64,000 bases of DNA from Cohnella sp. OV330 (GTDB taxonomy: Bacteria > Bacillota > Bacilli > Paenibacillales > Paenibacillaceae), in NCBI RefSeq assembly GCF_900112065.1, contig NZ_FOKE01000008.1, positions 124,001-188,000 on the forward strand. The letters run 5' to 3'. Positions 30,100 through 38,291 of the stretch are shown here, piece after piece. The number at the start of each line of letters is the position of its first letter. Position 1 is the stretch's first letter. Position numbers and translations under genes: made by a program. Under the pieces are notes generated by a model. It was not told the DNA's origin. It was given only the letters and a program-made list of their open reading frames with translations, and did not search any database.

Positions 30100-30819
30100 A
30101 TGATCGATACTGTCATTGACGTAGAGCGGCTGTCCGCCAGCGTAGGGAGGTATAGCTTGTCGCTCGTTCGTTCGAAGCCCGCTGCCGAAGACCTGGCGCA
30201 GGAGAGTTGGAGCCGCGCGCTGCCCGCGCTCCGGGAAGGCGGCGGCCATGCCAATCCGGAGGCGCTCCTTCTGCGCGTCGCTCGGAACGTATGGATCGAC
30301 GGCTTGCGCCGCGACGCGCGCAAGGCGAAGCTGATGAAGGAGGCCCACTCGGAGGAAGCGGCGATCGATCGTCCGCTGCTGGCTATGGAGCTGGCGCCGG
30401 TGTTCGCCGCGTTGAACGCTTTTCTGCCGAAGCTGCAGCGGACCGTGTTTTTGCTGCGCGACGTCCTTGGCTATTCGATCAAGGAGACGGCGGCACGGCT
30501 CGGCACGTCCGAAGGCGCGGTCAAGGCCGCGCACGTCCGTGCCCGCAGGTCGCTCGCGCTTGTGCAGGGCGCGCTCTCGCGGGAGGAAGGGCCTGGACTT
30601 CCCGCGGACGAGAATGAACGGATCGAAGCGCACTTGATGGCCGACGCCTACGCGAGAGGCGATATCGGCACGCTGGTGGCGCTTGCCAACGGAGAGGCGC
30701 GCATGCAAGCGAGACAGATGCCCATGCAGGGCGCCGCGTCGCACGCAGCGCCCCGGAATCGTCGGGCAGCGCCCACCGAAGCGATGTGGTCGGCGGGAAG
30801 CCTGTCGCAAGCGGCTTAG
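30100..30819 (+). CDS. RNA polymerase ECF-type sigma factor with C-terminal extension
   Basis: 239 residues. Sigma region 2 (~10-75) has AAEDLAQESWSRAL and VARNVWIDGLRRDAR. Region 4 (~105-160) has LPKLQRTVFLLRDVLGYSIKETAARLGTSEGAVKAAHVRARRS, a clear helix-turn-helix for the -35 element. A ~75-residue tail (165-239), rich in Arg, Ala, Met and Gln, follows instead of an anti-sigma gene. Such tails occur in SigJ/ECF41-like groups, but the SnoaL domain of those is not evident here. ATG 30100 is preceded by AAAGGAGG. The target regulon is unknown. Confidence 0.85.
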   Translation: MIDTVIDVERLSASVGRYSLSLVRSKPAAEDLAQESWSRALPALREGGGHANPEALLLRVARNVWIDGLRRDARKAKLMKEAHSEEAAIDRPLLAMELAPVFAALNAFLPKLQRTVFLLRDVLGYSIKETAARLGTSEGAVKAAHVRARRSLALVQGALSREEGPGLPADENERIEAHLMADAYARGDIGTLVALANGEARMQARQMPMQGAASHAAPRNRRAAPTEAMWSAGSLSQAA

Positions 30820-30841
30820 CGAATGGACATCGCAATAAAAG

Positions 30842-30892
30842 AAAGCCGGAAGCGCGCATCCGACAGGATGTGGATGCGTTCCGGCTTTTTTT
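30842..30892 (+). terminator. Rho-independent terminator of the sigma factor gene
   Basis: Long interrupted stem: AAGCCGGAA pairs with TTCCGGCTT and CGCATCC with GGATGCG, followed by seven T ending at 30892. Confidence 0.85.
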
Positions 30893-30951
30893 GCGTGGTA
30901 CGATGACCCCGCTGCCAACCTAAACTTTTCCTAAATCTCTCTTTCCATGGA

Positions 30952-30981
30952 TTGACAATACAGGTGTATGAAGGGCATAAT
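30952..30981 (+). promoter_or_regulatory. Promoter of the YtrA-type ABC operon
   Basis: TTGACA (30952-30957), 18-bp spacer, CATAAT (30976-30981). The first GTGTA/TACAC operator overlaps the spacer and the -10, which is ideal for autorepression. Confidence 0.75.
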
Positions 30982-31012
30982 ACACACATGGTGTATGAAC
31001 CGCTTAGTACAC
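30964..31012 (+). promoter_or_regulatory. Two tandem GTGTA-N12-TACAC operators for the GntR/YtrA repressor
   Basis: Copy 1: GTGTA 30964-30968 and TACAC 30981-30985. Copy 2: GTGTA 30991-30995 and TACAC 31008-31012. Both have a 12-bp gap and start 27 bp apart; flanking bases are also shared (GGTGTATGAA at the left half). YtrA-subfamily repressors bind this kind of split palindrome. Confidence 0.7.
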
Positions 31013-31040
31013 ACACTCCAAGATAAGGCGAGGCAGAGCG

Positions 31041-31466
31041 ATGGATAATCACGGCGGCTGGATGGAGACGGCGTTCAACACGCGAGATCCGGTATACCTG
31101 CAGGTCGTCCGGCTGTTCAAAGAACGGATCGTTACGGGCCTGCTGGCGGCGGGGGAGGCGATCCCGTCGAGGCGCGAGATCGCTTCGCTGCTCAAGATGA
31201 ACCCGAATACGGCACAGCGAGCTTACAAGGAAATGGAGGAACAAGGCTTGATCGTCACGGAAGGCAATTCGCCAAGCCGAATAACGAGAGACGAAGACGT
31301 GCTCCGCAATATCCGGTCGGAGCTGCTGGGCGAAGCGGTCCGGACGTTCGTGGGCTCGATCCGCAACATGCAGGTGCCGCTCCAGGAGATTGTGGCATTG
31401 GTCCAAGAGGAATACGAATCGGATGCGCAGCGCCGGGATCGGAAGCCGGGAGGTGAAGGCGCGTGA
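31041..31466 (+). CDS. GntR-family repressor, YtrA subfamily
   Basis: 141 residues. The winged helix-turn-helix occupies ~15-85: DPVYLQVVRLFKERIVTGLLAAGEAIPSRREIASLLKMNPNTAQRAYKEMEEQGLI. Only a short helical C-terminal segment follows, the mark of the YtrA group, which senses cell-envelope antibiotics or other signals without a large effector domain. The gene is first in an operon with an ABC ATPase and permease, and two GTGTA/TACAC operators sit on its promoter, so it very likely represses itself. The SD before ATG 31041 is weak (AGGCGAGG), suggesting low expression. The stop overlaps the ATPase start (GTGA). Confidence 0.9.
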   Translation: MDNHGGWMETAFNTRDPVYLQVVRLFKERIVTGLLAAGEAIPSRREIASLLKMNPNTAQRAYKEMEEQGLIVTEGNSPSRITRDEDVLRNIRSELLGEAVRTFVGSIRNMQVPLQEIVALVQEEYESDAQRRDRKPGGEGA

Positions 31467-32152
31467 TTCGCATCGAAAACGCCCACAAGCGCTACCGCTG
31501 GCGCAAGGTGCTGGACGGCGTGACCTTTTCCGCGGAGAAGGGACAGATCACCTGCCTCGTCGGCATGAACGGCGCGGGCAAGTCGACGCTGCTGAAGGCG
31601 ATCATGGGGCTAACTCCGTTGTCCAAGGGAAGCATCCGCGTCGACGGCGTCGGATCGAAGCGGGAGCTCTACGAGAAGGTTTCGTTTATCCCGGACCATG
31701 CGGCGATGCCGGGCGGCTACAGGCTCGAAGACGGCCTTCAGTTTATGGCGGACTACTATAAGAGGTGGAATGAAGCGCGAGCGAACGAGCTGATGGCATT
31801 TTTTCGGCTGGATCCGCGCGATCGCGTCGGCAACCTGTCCAAAGGGACGGCGGCCAAATACGGGCTGGTACTCGGTCTGGCTGCGGACACGGAGTTCGTG
31901 CTGATGGACGAGCCTTTTTCGGGGATCGACGTGTTCAGCCGGGAGATGATCGGCGAAGTATTCTCGAGCCGGCTGATCGAGGACCGCGGCGTGCTGGTGA
32001 CGACGCACGAGATCGGCGAGATCGAGTACCTGCTGGATCGCGCCATCCTGCTGAAGGACGGCAAGGTCGCCCGCGACATCGATTGCGAGCAGGTACGGGA
32101 CGAACAGGGGAAATCCGTGCTCGACGTGATGCGGGAGGTGTACCGGTCATGA
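31463..32152 (+). CDS. ABC transporter ATP-binding protein (YtrB-like)
   Basis: 229 residues. Walker A is GMNGAGKST (~35-43), the signature is the variant NLSKGTAAKYG, and Walker B is FVLMDEPFSGID, followed by the switch His in VTTHE. Start GTG 31463 overlaps the repressor stop and is preceded by GGGAGGTG. Partner of the permease encoded next, with which it overlaps by 4 nt (ATGA). By analogy with YtrA operons the transporter may respond to cell-wall-active compounds; substrate unknown. Confidence 0.9.
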   Translation: MIRIENAHKRYRWRKVLDGVTFSAEKGQITCLVGMNGAGKSTLLKAIMGLTPLSKGSIRVDGVGSKRELYEKVSFIPDHAAMPGGYRLEDGLQFMADYYKRWNEARANELMAFFRLDPRDRVGNLSKGTAAKYGLVLGLAADTEFVLMDEPFSGIDVFSREMIGEVFSSRLIEDRGVLVTTHEIGEIEYLLDRAILLKDGKVARDIDCEQVRDEQGKSVLDVMREVYRS

Positions 32153-32961
32153 GCCATTACTTCAAGCTGCTGGCGCTGGAGGTTCGCAGGTTCCGTTATA
32201 TCCTGGCCGGCATGATGGCGTATGCGCTAATCGTGGAATGTCTGGCCGTGGCAAGGGAGATTCATAACTACGCAAACCGCTACGGCATCAAGGAAGGAAC
32301 CCGCGAGCCTGGCGTCTTGCCCCAAACGTACTCGTTCGCGGACGTCATCGGGAATGTCCAGAGCGGTTTCGCGCTTGCCGTCGTCTTGCCGCTGGCCGCG
32401 TTGCTCGCCTACGTATTGCTCATATGGTACAGGGATTGGTTCGGGCGACATCCGTTCGCTTTCAGGCTGCTGATGGTGCCGGGCGGACGCATCTCGCTTT
32501 ACTTCGCAAAGCTGACCGCGATTTTATTGTTCATTTTTTCGATGCTGGCCTGGCAGCTGGTTGCCATGGCGATTTTAAAGCTCGAATATGCGGTGGTAAC
32601 GCCGGAGCTGTTGAAGGAATCGAGCAGGTTCACCGACGCCATGTACGCCAGCGAGATTTTTAAGCTGCTACTTCCGCTGCGCTTTACGCAATTCCTGATC
32701 AATTATGGCATGGGCCTGCTCGCCGTGATGCTCGTTTTTGCGGGGATCTTACTGGAGCGCAGCTACAGGATTCGAGGCATCGTTATTGCGGCGCTTTACT
32801 TGGCTCTTAACGTTACGTTGCTTGTCTTGGCGTCGATGTCCATCGAGCTTCCGCTTTACCCGTCGGAAACGGTGGCCGTGTGCTTGACGATATTCGGATT
32901 GGAGGTCGCTGGGGCGATATGGCTGAGCTTAAAGCTGATTACCGGCAAAGTGTCCGTCTAA
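32149..32961 (+). CDS. ABC transporter membrane subunit
   Basis: 270 residues, six predicted membrane helices, for example ILAGMMAYALIVECLAVA, FALAVVLPLAALLAYVLLIW, LTAILLFIFSMLAWQLVAMAIL and VMLVFAGILL, and a pair at the C-terminus. No signature of a known permease subfamily beyond ABC-2-like topology. ATG 32149 overlaps the ATPase stop. A longer in-frame extension upstream lies inside the ATPase gene and is not needed. Confidence 0.8.
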   Translation: MSHYFKLLALEVRRFRYILAGMMAYALIVECLAVAREIHNYANRYGIKEGTREPGVLPQTYSFADVIGNVQSGFALAVVLPLAALLAYVLLIWYRDWFGRHPFAFRLLMVPGGRISLYFAKLTAILLFIFSMLAWQLVAMAILKLEYAVVTPELLKESSRFTDAMYASEIFKLLLPLRFTQFLINYGMGLLAVMLVFAGILLERSYRIRGIVIAALYLALNVTLLVLASMSIELPLYPSETVAVCLTIFGLEVAGAIWLSLKLITGKVSV

Positions 32962-34235
32962 AACGTAAGAGAATTTTTAGTTACGCGTGGGTTGGGCTGC
33001 TAGCGGCTTTTTCAATTGCTGCGCTGGCCGTTTATTACGGCTACGCTTCCGACGAACGGCTTCCGGGATTTCATCTGGAAACGATGGAGGGCGACGCTAC
33101 GATTGGCTCGGCGATTCAGTTGGACGGCAGCTATGTCGGACGCAAGGGCAATCGAACGATGACGGTAGACGCCGAAGGTACGAATTACACCGACGCCAAT
33201 AGGGTGGGCAGATTATTTATTTTGCCTTTCTCTAAAACATACAGCGCGGCGACTGCAGCGTTAATCAAAGAGCATCGCACATTTATGCGAGGCAAGGAAT
33301 ACGGTACGTTTGAACAAACCGATGACCTGCTCTTATATGTCGAGGTAGTCCCGAAGAAAGGCGAGGCAATCGTTAAGCTGTCCGTCCTGAACAAGAAAAC
33401 GGAAAAGGCAGTGGAATATTCATGGGCAGCAGGCACGTGGAAACCGAGAGAGAACGTCGGACTCGCGGATCTGCAGATCGAAGGCAAGCATGCCCACTTC
33501 CTGCTAGAACGCTATGGCACGACGCAATCCAATATGCAGAGCGATCCGCAGCTTTTCGATTACGTATTCGATCTAACGGCCGGCCAGTTGATCGACACGC
33601 GAGAGATCAAGCTGCCTGTTCAAGCGGGATTTCACTTGTCGGTTGCCAATGATCGAGGGACAAGTATAAATTTGCTTCATGTCGTTCTCTTTGCTTCAAG
33701 GGAAGCGGGGGCGGGAAAAGAAGCAGGAGGCGATCAATCGACGCCTGCCGCTTCCGAAAAGGCGCAGATTATCGAATATGAACCGTTTATTTACGATTAT
33801 GCCGACGGTCGATTACAACCGCTCGCTTTGACCATTCCAGTCAATATGGAGCATACGAACAACTATGTTGATGGCGATAAAATGTATTCAGTTACGATAT
33901 CGGGCAATTCTACCGGATGGAGAGGGGAAAGCTTCGACATTACGGAGACGGATCTCCGAACCCAATCGGAGACCGCTGCTTACACGCTTCTTGCCTCGGA
34001 GCTAGGCGGCAAAGAGCTTCTTATGCCGAGATTCATGGACGGGAAATTTTACTTTGTCGTTCCAGGCGCGCAAGTGAACGGAGCGATGGGAAGAGTCTCT
34101 ACGAAGGTGACCGTCATCGAAGCCGCGTCAGGGAAATCACTTTATCAAGGCCAGGTCGCGTACGACGGTCCGAGCAGCGAAGCTACCGCCGAGCTAAAAG
34201 ATACTGTGCTGCTCAATCTGGAGCTGCGATCGTGA
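32919..34235 (+). CDS. Membrane-anchored protein of the YtrA-type operon
   Basis: 438 residues. A charged N-terminus (AELKADYRQSVRLKRKR), one membrane helix (~20-42: IFSYAWVGLLAAFSIAALAVYYGYA), then a large extracytoplasmic part with many short beta strands, like a beta-propeller or repeated beta-sheet lipoprotein-type domain. The ATG start lies within the permease gene (43-nt overlap) with GGAGGT at 32901-32906. Its place in the operon suggests a role with the ABC transporter, perhaps substrate capture or sensing (inference). No known family recognised. Confidence 0.7.
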   Translation: MAELKADYRQSVRLKRKRIFSYAWVGLLAAFSIAALAVYYGYASDERLPGFHLETMEGDATIGSAIQLDGSYVGRKGNRTMTVDAEGTNYTDANRVGRLFILPFSKTYSAATAALIKEHRTFMRGKEYGTFEQTDDLLLYVEVVPKKGEAIVKLSVLNKKTEKAVEYSWAAGTWKPRENVGLADLQIEGKHAHFLLERYGTTQSNMQSDPQLFDYVFDLTAGQLIDTREIKLPVQAGFHLSVANDRGTSINLLHVVLFASREAGAGKEAGGDQSTPAASEKAQIIEYEPFIYDYADGRLQPLALTIPVNMEHTNNYVDGDKMYSVTISGNSTGWRGESFDITETDLRTQSETAAYTLLASELGGKELLMPRFMDGKFYFVVPGAQVNGAMGRVSTKVTVIEAASGKSLYQGQVAYDGPSSEATAELKDTVLLNLELRS

Positions 34236-34468
34236 ATCGCCGCATCGACATCCTCCGAGGCCTAGAACTCGAAGCCTACCGGATGGCATACTATTTGCTC
34301 GAGGCGGAGGAGCCGGCCTGCGAGGCGGCCAAGCGGGCGCTGCTCGCGCTCCACGGCGCGGGAGAGCTGGCGAGAGCGACGCAAGAGGAGCGCCGCAGAC
34401 TGCTCAAGCGGCTCGTCATGCGCGAGGCGGTCTCGGGTTTCGGCCAAGCGACGGCCCGGGCGAACTAG
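34232..34468 (+). CDS. 78-residue helical protein, sigma-region-2-like
   Basis: The start is GTG 34232, overlapping the previous stop (GTGA), so translation is probably coupled. The sequence is almost all helix: LEAYRMAYYLLEAEEPACEAAKRALLALHG, then ERRRLLKRLVMREAV. The first stretch reads like region 2 of an ECF sigma factor (AYRLAYxLLxDxxDAEDAxQExxL), but the DNA-binding half is absent. It could be an orphan sigma-like fragment or a structural mimic; this is pattern resemblance only. Last gene of the operon. Confidence 0.6.
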   Translation: MNRRIDILRGLELEAYRMAYYLLEAEEPACEAAKRALLALHGAGELARATQEERRRLLKRLVMREAVSGFGQATARAN

Positions 34469-34481
34469 CGATCAACGCAAG

Positions 34482-34513
34482 AAGGACGTGTCCGGACCCG
34501 GACACGTCCTTTT
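34482..34513. terminator. Bidirectional terminator between convergent genes
   Basis: 13-bp perfect stem 34482-34494/34499-34511, 4-nt loop, T run at 34510-34513. It serves the ABC operon (+); the coat-protein gene (-) ends at its edge. Confidence 0.8.
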
Positions 34514-35330
34514 AACGTTTGCGGCGAGCTCTTTTCGCGGTGCGCGTCCTGCCCGCCGTTCGCGCGGCGGGGATGCGGCCGAGCGCCCGCGCGTACCGCA
34601 TGACTTTGCGGTGCGTGGACTTATCCTTCAGATGCCTGAACAGATACGGATCCGGCGACGTGTTCAGCTCGATGATCCACGGACGAAGCTTGGTATCGAG
34701 GCCGATGTCGGCGCCGACCATGTTGATCTTGGGGTGGGCCCTCGCCAGCGCCCTCGCGGAACGAAGGCCGAGCGCCTTCAGCTTGCTTTCAGCTTGCCTC
34801 GCGCCGTTAGAACCTAATTTGGGCCGAAGCAGTCGGCTTAAGGCGACAGGCGTGCCTCCGTCATGATAATTCGTGACGGCCTTGCCTCTCTGGGCGACTC
34901 TCGCAATGACGCCGGTCGGCTCCCAGGCGCCGGCCGGATTTTTTTGCACCATGACGCGAATGTCGAAGCGCCTGCCGTTCGTCTTGAGCAGGTGCACGCC
35001 GCGCTGCGCGAGATACGGACGGCGCCGCTTCATCCGCGAGACGTGGCCGTAAAGCTTGTCGATGGACGAAAAGCGCTTTTTGCTTAGTCCCGCATGACAG
35101 CTATAAGGCAGCCGTTGCCCGGGCGTCCGTTCGATGCGCATCACGCCGCGGCCGCACGTGCCGGCGACGGGTTTGACGTAGATCATGCCGTACCGGTTCA
35201 GCATATTCGCGAGCGTCGTCCGATTCATCCTCCGCGTATCGGGCACGTGCGGAGCGACTGAGGGATCTCGCAGCGTCGCGACCGTTTTGACCCATTTGTT
35301 CGCGATATGCACGCCCTTGCGGTTTATCAA
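34512..35330 (-). CDS. YheC/YheD-type ATP-grasp protein (spore coat associated)
   Basis: 272 residues from TTG 35330-35328, chosen for the strong SD (GGAGGGGG, 35345-35337) just upstream; in-frame starts further upstream lack one. Motifs: ALINRKGVHIANKW, YVKPVAGTCGRGVMRI (ATP-grasp nucleotide-binding loop), RRFDIRVMVQKN, and the metal-binding end INMVGADIGLDTKLRPWIIELNTSPD. The C-terminal ~25 residues are an Arg/Lys/Ala tail. YheC/YheD proteins localise to the forespore/coat in Bacillus; the ligase substrate is not known. Confidence 0.85.
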   Translation of the reverse strand: MINRKGVHIANKWVKTVATLRDPSVAPHVPDTRRMNRTTLANMLNRYGMIYVKPVAGTCGRGVMRIERTPGQRLPYSCHAGLSKKRFSSIDKLYGHVSRMKRRRPYLAQRGVHLLKTNGRRFDIRVMVQKNPAGAWEPTGVIARVAQRGKAVTNYHDGGTPVALSRLLRPKLGSNGARQAESKLKALGLRSARALARAHPKINMVGADIGLDTKLRPWIIELNTSPDPYLFRHLKDKSTHRKVMRYARALGRIPAARTAGRTRTAKRARRKR

Positions 35331-35475
35331 AGCGGCTCCCCCTCCGATCGCCATACTGTATGCTTGCCCGCCGTCGCCCGACACGGACAAGAGTTGGAAG
35401 ATTCACGTCCCGCCGGCTTCGGTTAATGAATGATACCGGATCGATAGCGGCAACAATGCAAAGGGGGAGCGCGCG

Positions 35476-36417
35476 ATGCAAACGATATGGAAGGGCGCGG
35501 TCAGCTTCGGGCTGGTCAACGTGCCGGTCAAGATGTTCACGGCCACCCAGGACAACGATCTACAGATGCGCATGCTGCACAAGGAGCTTAACGTGCCGAT
35601 TCAATACCATAGAACCTGCCCGAAGTGCGAGGAAGAAGTGAAGTGGAGCGATATCGTCAAAGGCTACGAATACGAGCCCGGCCACTTCGTGACTTTCGAC
35701 AAGGACGAGCTCGAGGAGATCGCTTCGGAGACTTCGCGCGAGATCCGCATTCTCGATTTCGTGGACCTGGAGGAGATCGACCCGATTTACTATCAGAAAA
35801 CCTACTACCTCGCGCCGGAAAGCAACGGCACGCACGCTTACAATCTGCTCGTGCAGGCGCTGCTCGATACGCGCAAGATCGGCATCGCCAACGTCAGCAT
35901 CCGCTCGAGAAGCAGCTTGGCGGCGATCCGCATCGTGGACGGCGTCCTCTCGATGTCGACCATGTTCTACGCCGAGGAGATTCGCAGCAAAAAAGAAATT
36001 CCGAACCTGCCGGAAGAGACGAAGGCGGACGAGCGGGAGCTTCAGATGGCCCGCATGCTGATCGACCAGCTCAGCGCGCCCTTCGAGCCCGAGAAGTACG
36101 AGGATGTCTACAAGGAACGGCTGATGGACGCGATCGAGGACAAGGTCAAGGGCAAGGAAGTCAAGTTCGCACCGGAAGAGAAGAAGACCAATGTCATCGA
36201 TCTGATGGAAGCGCTGAAAGCAAGTTTGAAGCAGGCAGGACCGGATAAGGGACAAGCGGCCGACGCGGCCGCCGACAAGGAAGCAAACAAGAAAGAAGCG
36301 AAAAAGCCCGCGCGTAAGCGCAGCGCGACCAAAGCAGAAAAGGACGAGCCGAAGACGAAAGAGGGGAAACAGGAGGCCTCCGCCTCCAAGACGAGGACGA
36401 AGAAAACAGGGAGCTGA
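35476..36417 (+). CDS. ku: Bacterial Ku, DNA double-strand-break end-binding protein
   Basis: 313 residues. The Ku core starts MQTIWKGAVSFGLVNVPVKMF and contains RTCPKCEEEVKWSDIVKGYEYEPG and YYLAPESNGTHAYNLLVQAL. It forms the homodimeric ring that loads on DNA ends and recruits LigD. After the core (~265) comes a long Lys/Ala/Glu-rich tail, typical of extended C-termini that help DNA sliding and ligase contact. AGGGGGAG precedes the ATG. It is the first gene of a Ku-ligase-polymerase operon; the ligase gene starts 3 nt after the stop. Confidence 0.96.
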   Translation: MQTIWKGAVSFGLVNVPVKMFTATQDNDLQMRMLHKELNVPIQYHRTCPKCEEEVKWSDIVKGYEYEPGHFVTFDKDELEEIASETSREIRILDFVDLEEIDPIYYQKTYYLAPESNGTHAYNLLVQALLDTRKIGIANVSIRSRSSLAAIRIVDGVLSMSTMFYAEEIRSKKEIPNLPEETKADERELQMARMLIDQLSAPFEPEKYEDVYKERLMDAIEDKVKGKEVKFAPEEKKTNVIDLMEALKASLKQAGPDKGQAADAAADKEANKKEAKKPARKRSATKAEKDEPKTKEGKQEASASKTRTKKTGS

Positions 36418-36420
36418 CCG

Positions 36421-37326
36421 ATGGAGCCATTCACCCCGATGTCTCCCGTGGCGGAGGAACGCACGCCGACGGGGAGCGCTTGGGTACACCAGCTCAAATG
36501 GGACGGTTATCGACTCATCGCCGAGGTGCGGGGCGATCGCGTCCGGTTGTATTCCAAGCGCATGCTGCCGCAAAACGATTCTTACCCCGAGCTGACGGCG
36601 GCGCTAGCCGGCCGTCCCGGGAACTACATACTTGACGGCGAGGCGGTCATTCTGGACCCGCATACCGGCAAGCCCAGCTTCCAGCTCATGCAGCAGCGGG
36701 GCAAGCTGCTCGGTGACCGGTTGGTCGAGGCCTCGGCCAGGCGTCATCCCGTCCAATATATTTTGTTCGACCTGCTCGAGGCGAACGGCGAGGATCTTCG
36801 GCGGCTGCCCTACGCGGAACGAAGGGAGCGTCTGATCCGCCTGACGCAGGGCTGGCAGTCGCCGTTTTACGTCGCGGACGAATTCGAGGACGGCGAAGCG
36901 CTTTGGCGATGGGTCGAGGCGAACGGCTGGGAAGGCGTCGTCAGCAAAAAGAGGGCGTCAGCCTACAAAGAAGGCAAGGAGCATCGCGATTGGATCAAGC
37001 GGAAGACCGTCCACCATATGGATGTCGACATCGTCGGCATCATTTGGAAGGAGGGACGCGTATCGAGCCTTGTCATGCGAAAAGGCGATCGGTATATGGG
37101 CCGCGTGTCGTCGGGGCTTAACGAGAAGGCGAAGGCTGCTCTGCGTAGGCTGCCCGCCGGCCGCTCCCGCGCCGACTATTGGGAGAGCTCGCCCGAAGGC
37201 TTGCGAGGCGCTGACGTCCGGTGGCTGGACGCGCCGCTCGCGGGCAGGGTCAGCGGCAGGGAGATGACGGATGCGGGCTTGCTGCGGCATCCCAAACTGA
37301 TCGATCTGGAGGGGATTCCGCTATGA
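36421..37326 (+). CDS. ligD: ATP-dependent DNA ligase, LigD ligase module as a separate protein
   Basis: 301 residues. Nucleotidyl-transferase motif I is K26 in QLKWDGYR. Other motifs are YILDGEAVI (III), YILFDLLEANGED, EGVVSKKR (IV) and WIKRK (V). The OB-fold follows (~205-260: DVDIVGIIWKEGRVSSLVMR). It seals breaks in non-homologous end joining. In B. subtilis this module is fused to the polymerase module in one LigD; here the polymerase follows as a separate gene overlapping by 4 nt (ATGA). Also possible to call it a stand-alone LigC-like ligase, but context favours the LigD module. Confidence 0.93.
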   Translation: MEPFTPMSPVAEERTPTGSAWVHQLKWDGYRLIAEVRGDRVRLYSKRMLPQNDSYPELTAALAGRPGNYILDGEAVILDPHTGKPSFQLMQQRGKLLGDRLVEASARRHPVQYILFDLLEANGEDLRRLPYAERRERLIRLTQGWQSPFYVADEFEDGEALWRWVEANGWEGVVSKKRASAYKEGKEHRDWIKRKTVHHMDVDIVGIIWKEGRVSSLVMRKGDRYMGRVSSGLNEKAKAALRRLPAGRSRADYWESSPEGLRGADVRWLDAPLAGRVSGREMTDAGLLRHPKLIDLEGIPL

Positions 37327-38207
37327 GTGCCGCGGAGAACTATTCGATCGAAGTCGAAGGCTTCGAGATCAAGGTGACAAACCCGGATAAGCTGATGTGG
37401 CCCGAAGCCGGCATTCATAAGGCGATGTATTTGCAAAAGCTCGTCGCGTTGTCTCCTTACTTGCTGCCCTATTGCAAAAACCGGTACATGACGGCCATCC
37501 GTTACCCGGACGGAGCGGGCGGGAAGGCTTTTTATCAAAAAAACGCGCCGGAGCCGTTGCCGCCTTTCGTGCGCACGGCGATAAAGGACGAAGTTCGCTA
37601 TATCGTCGCGGACTCGCTGCCGACCTTGCTGTGGATGGGCAATCTCGCCGCGCTCGAATTCCATCCATCGTTCGAATACGTAGGCGGAGAGGAGCCGGCC
37701 GAATGGGTGCTCGACATCGATCCGAGCGAGGCGCTCCGCGGACGGCTGATGGAGGCGGTCTCGCTGATCGGAGAAGCGCTGGCTGGCATGGGCATCGCCT
37801 CCGTACCCAAGACGAGCGGCGCCACGGGCGTGCAAATTGTCGTCCCTGTGCGACCTGGCTACAGCTTCGATGAATTGCGAAAGGCGGGAGGTTTCGTCGG
37901 CAAGTATTTATCTGAAAAGTATCCGAAGCTATTTACGGTCGAACGGCTGATCAAAAACAGAAAAAACCTGATCTACGTGGATTATGTCCAGCATGCGGCG
38001 GGCAAAAGCCTTTCCGCGCCTTATACGCCCCGCGGGCGGCCGGAAGCGACCGTATCAACGCCGTTGACATGGGAAGAAGTGAGGAAAGGCGCCGATCCGC
38101 GCGACTTTACGCTTCATACGATCGAAGCGAGGCTCGCAGACAAAGGCGACCTGATCGCGGCGGCGCCGAAGCAGTCGCTGGAGGCGATCTTACCGTTTCT
38201 GAAATAA
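37323..38207 (+). CDS. LigD polymerase/primase module (PolDom), separate protein
   Basis: 294 residues, AEP-type primase-polymerase of NHEJ. Family blocks: VTNPDKLMWPEAGIHKAMYL, YMTAIRYPDGAGGKAFYQKNAPE, the catalytic D131-x-D133 in WVLDIDPSE, KTSGATGVQIVVPV (active-site strand) and VDYVQHAAGKSLSAPYTPR. It fills gaps at joined ends with NTPs/dNTPs. ATG 37323 overlaps the ligase stop. Ligase (301) plus this protein (294) have about the length of the fused B. subtilis LigD, in the same order. Confidence 0.93.
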   Translation: MSAAENYSIEVEGFEIKVTNPDKLMWPEAGIHKAMYLQKLVALSPYLLPYCKNRYMTAIRYPDGAGGKAFYQKNAPEPLPPFVRTAIKDEVRYIVADSLPTLLWMGNLAALEFHPSFEYVGGEEPAEWVLDIDPSEALRGRLMEAVSLIGEALAGMGIASVPKTSGATGVQIVVPVRPGYSFDELRKAGGFVGKYLSEKYPKLFTVERLIKNRKNLIYVDYVQHAAGKSLSAPYTPRGRPEATVSTPLTWEEVRKGADPRDFTLHTIEARLADKGDLIAAAPKQSLEAILPFLK

Positions 38208-38248
38208 GTGCAGAGACTGCAATCTGTAACAATTTATGGCTATACGGT

Positions 38249-38282
38249 CCCGATTCTTATGATGTACACTATAAGAATCGGG
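38249..38282 (+). promoter_or_regulatory. Perfect 12-bp inverted repeat touching the SD of the LytS-type kinase
   Basis: The left arm 38249-38260 and right arm 38271-38282 are exact complements around a 10-nt loop. The last bases of the right arm are the first of the SD (GGAGGTG, 38281-38287). There is no T run, so a simple terminator is unlikely. It may be an RNA structure limiting translation or a protein-binding palindrome. Confidence 0.55.
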
Positions 38283-38291
38283 AGGTGTGAC

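Noticed and set aside
35391..35475. Sigma-G promoter for the Ku operon
   Set aside because: A GAATG at -35 distance exists, but the -10 (CAACAAT) does not match CATnnTA well enough.
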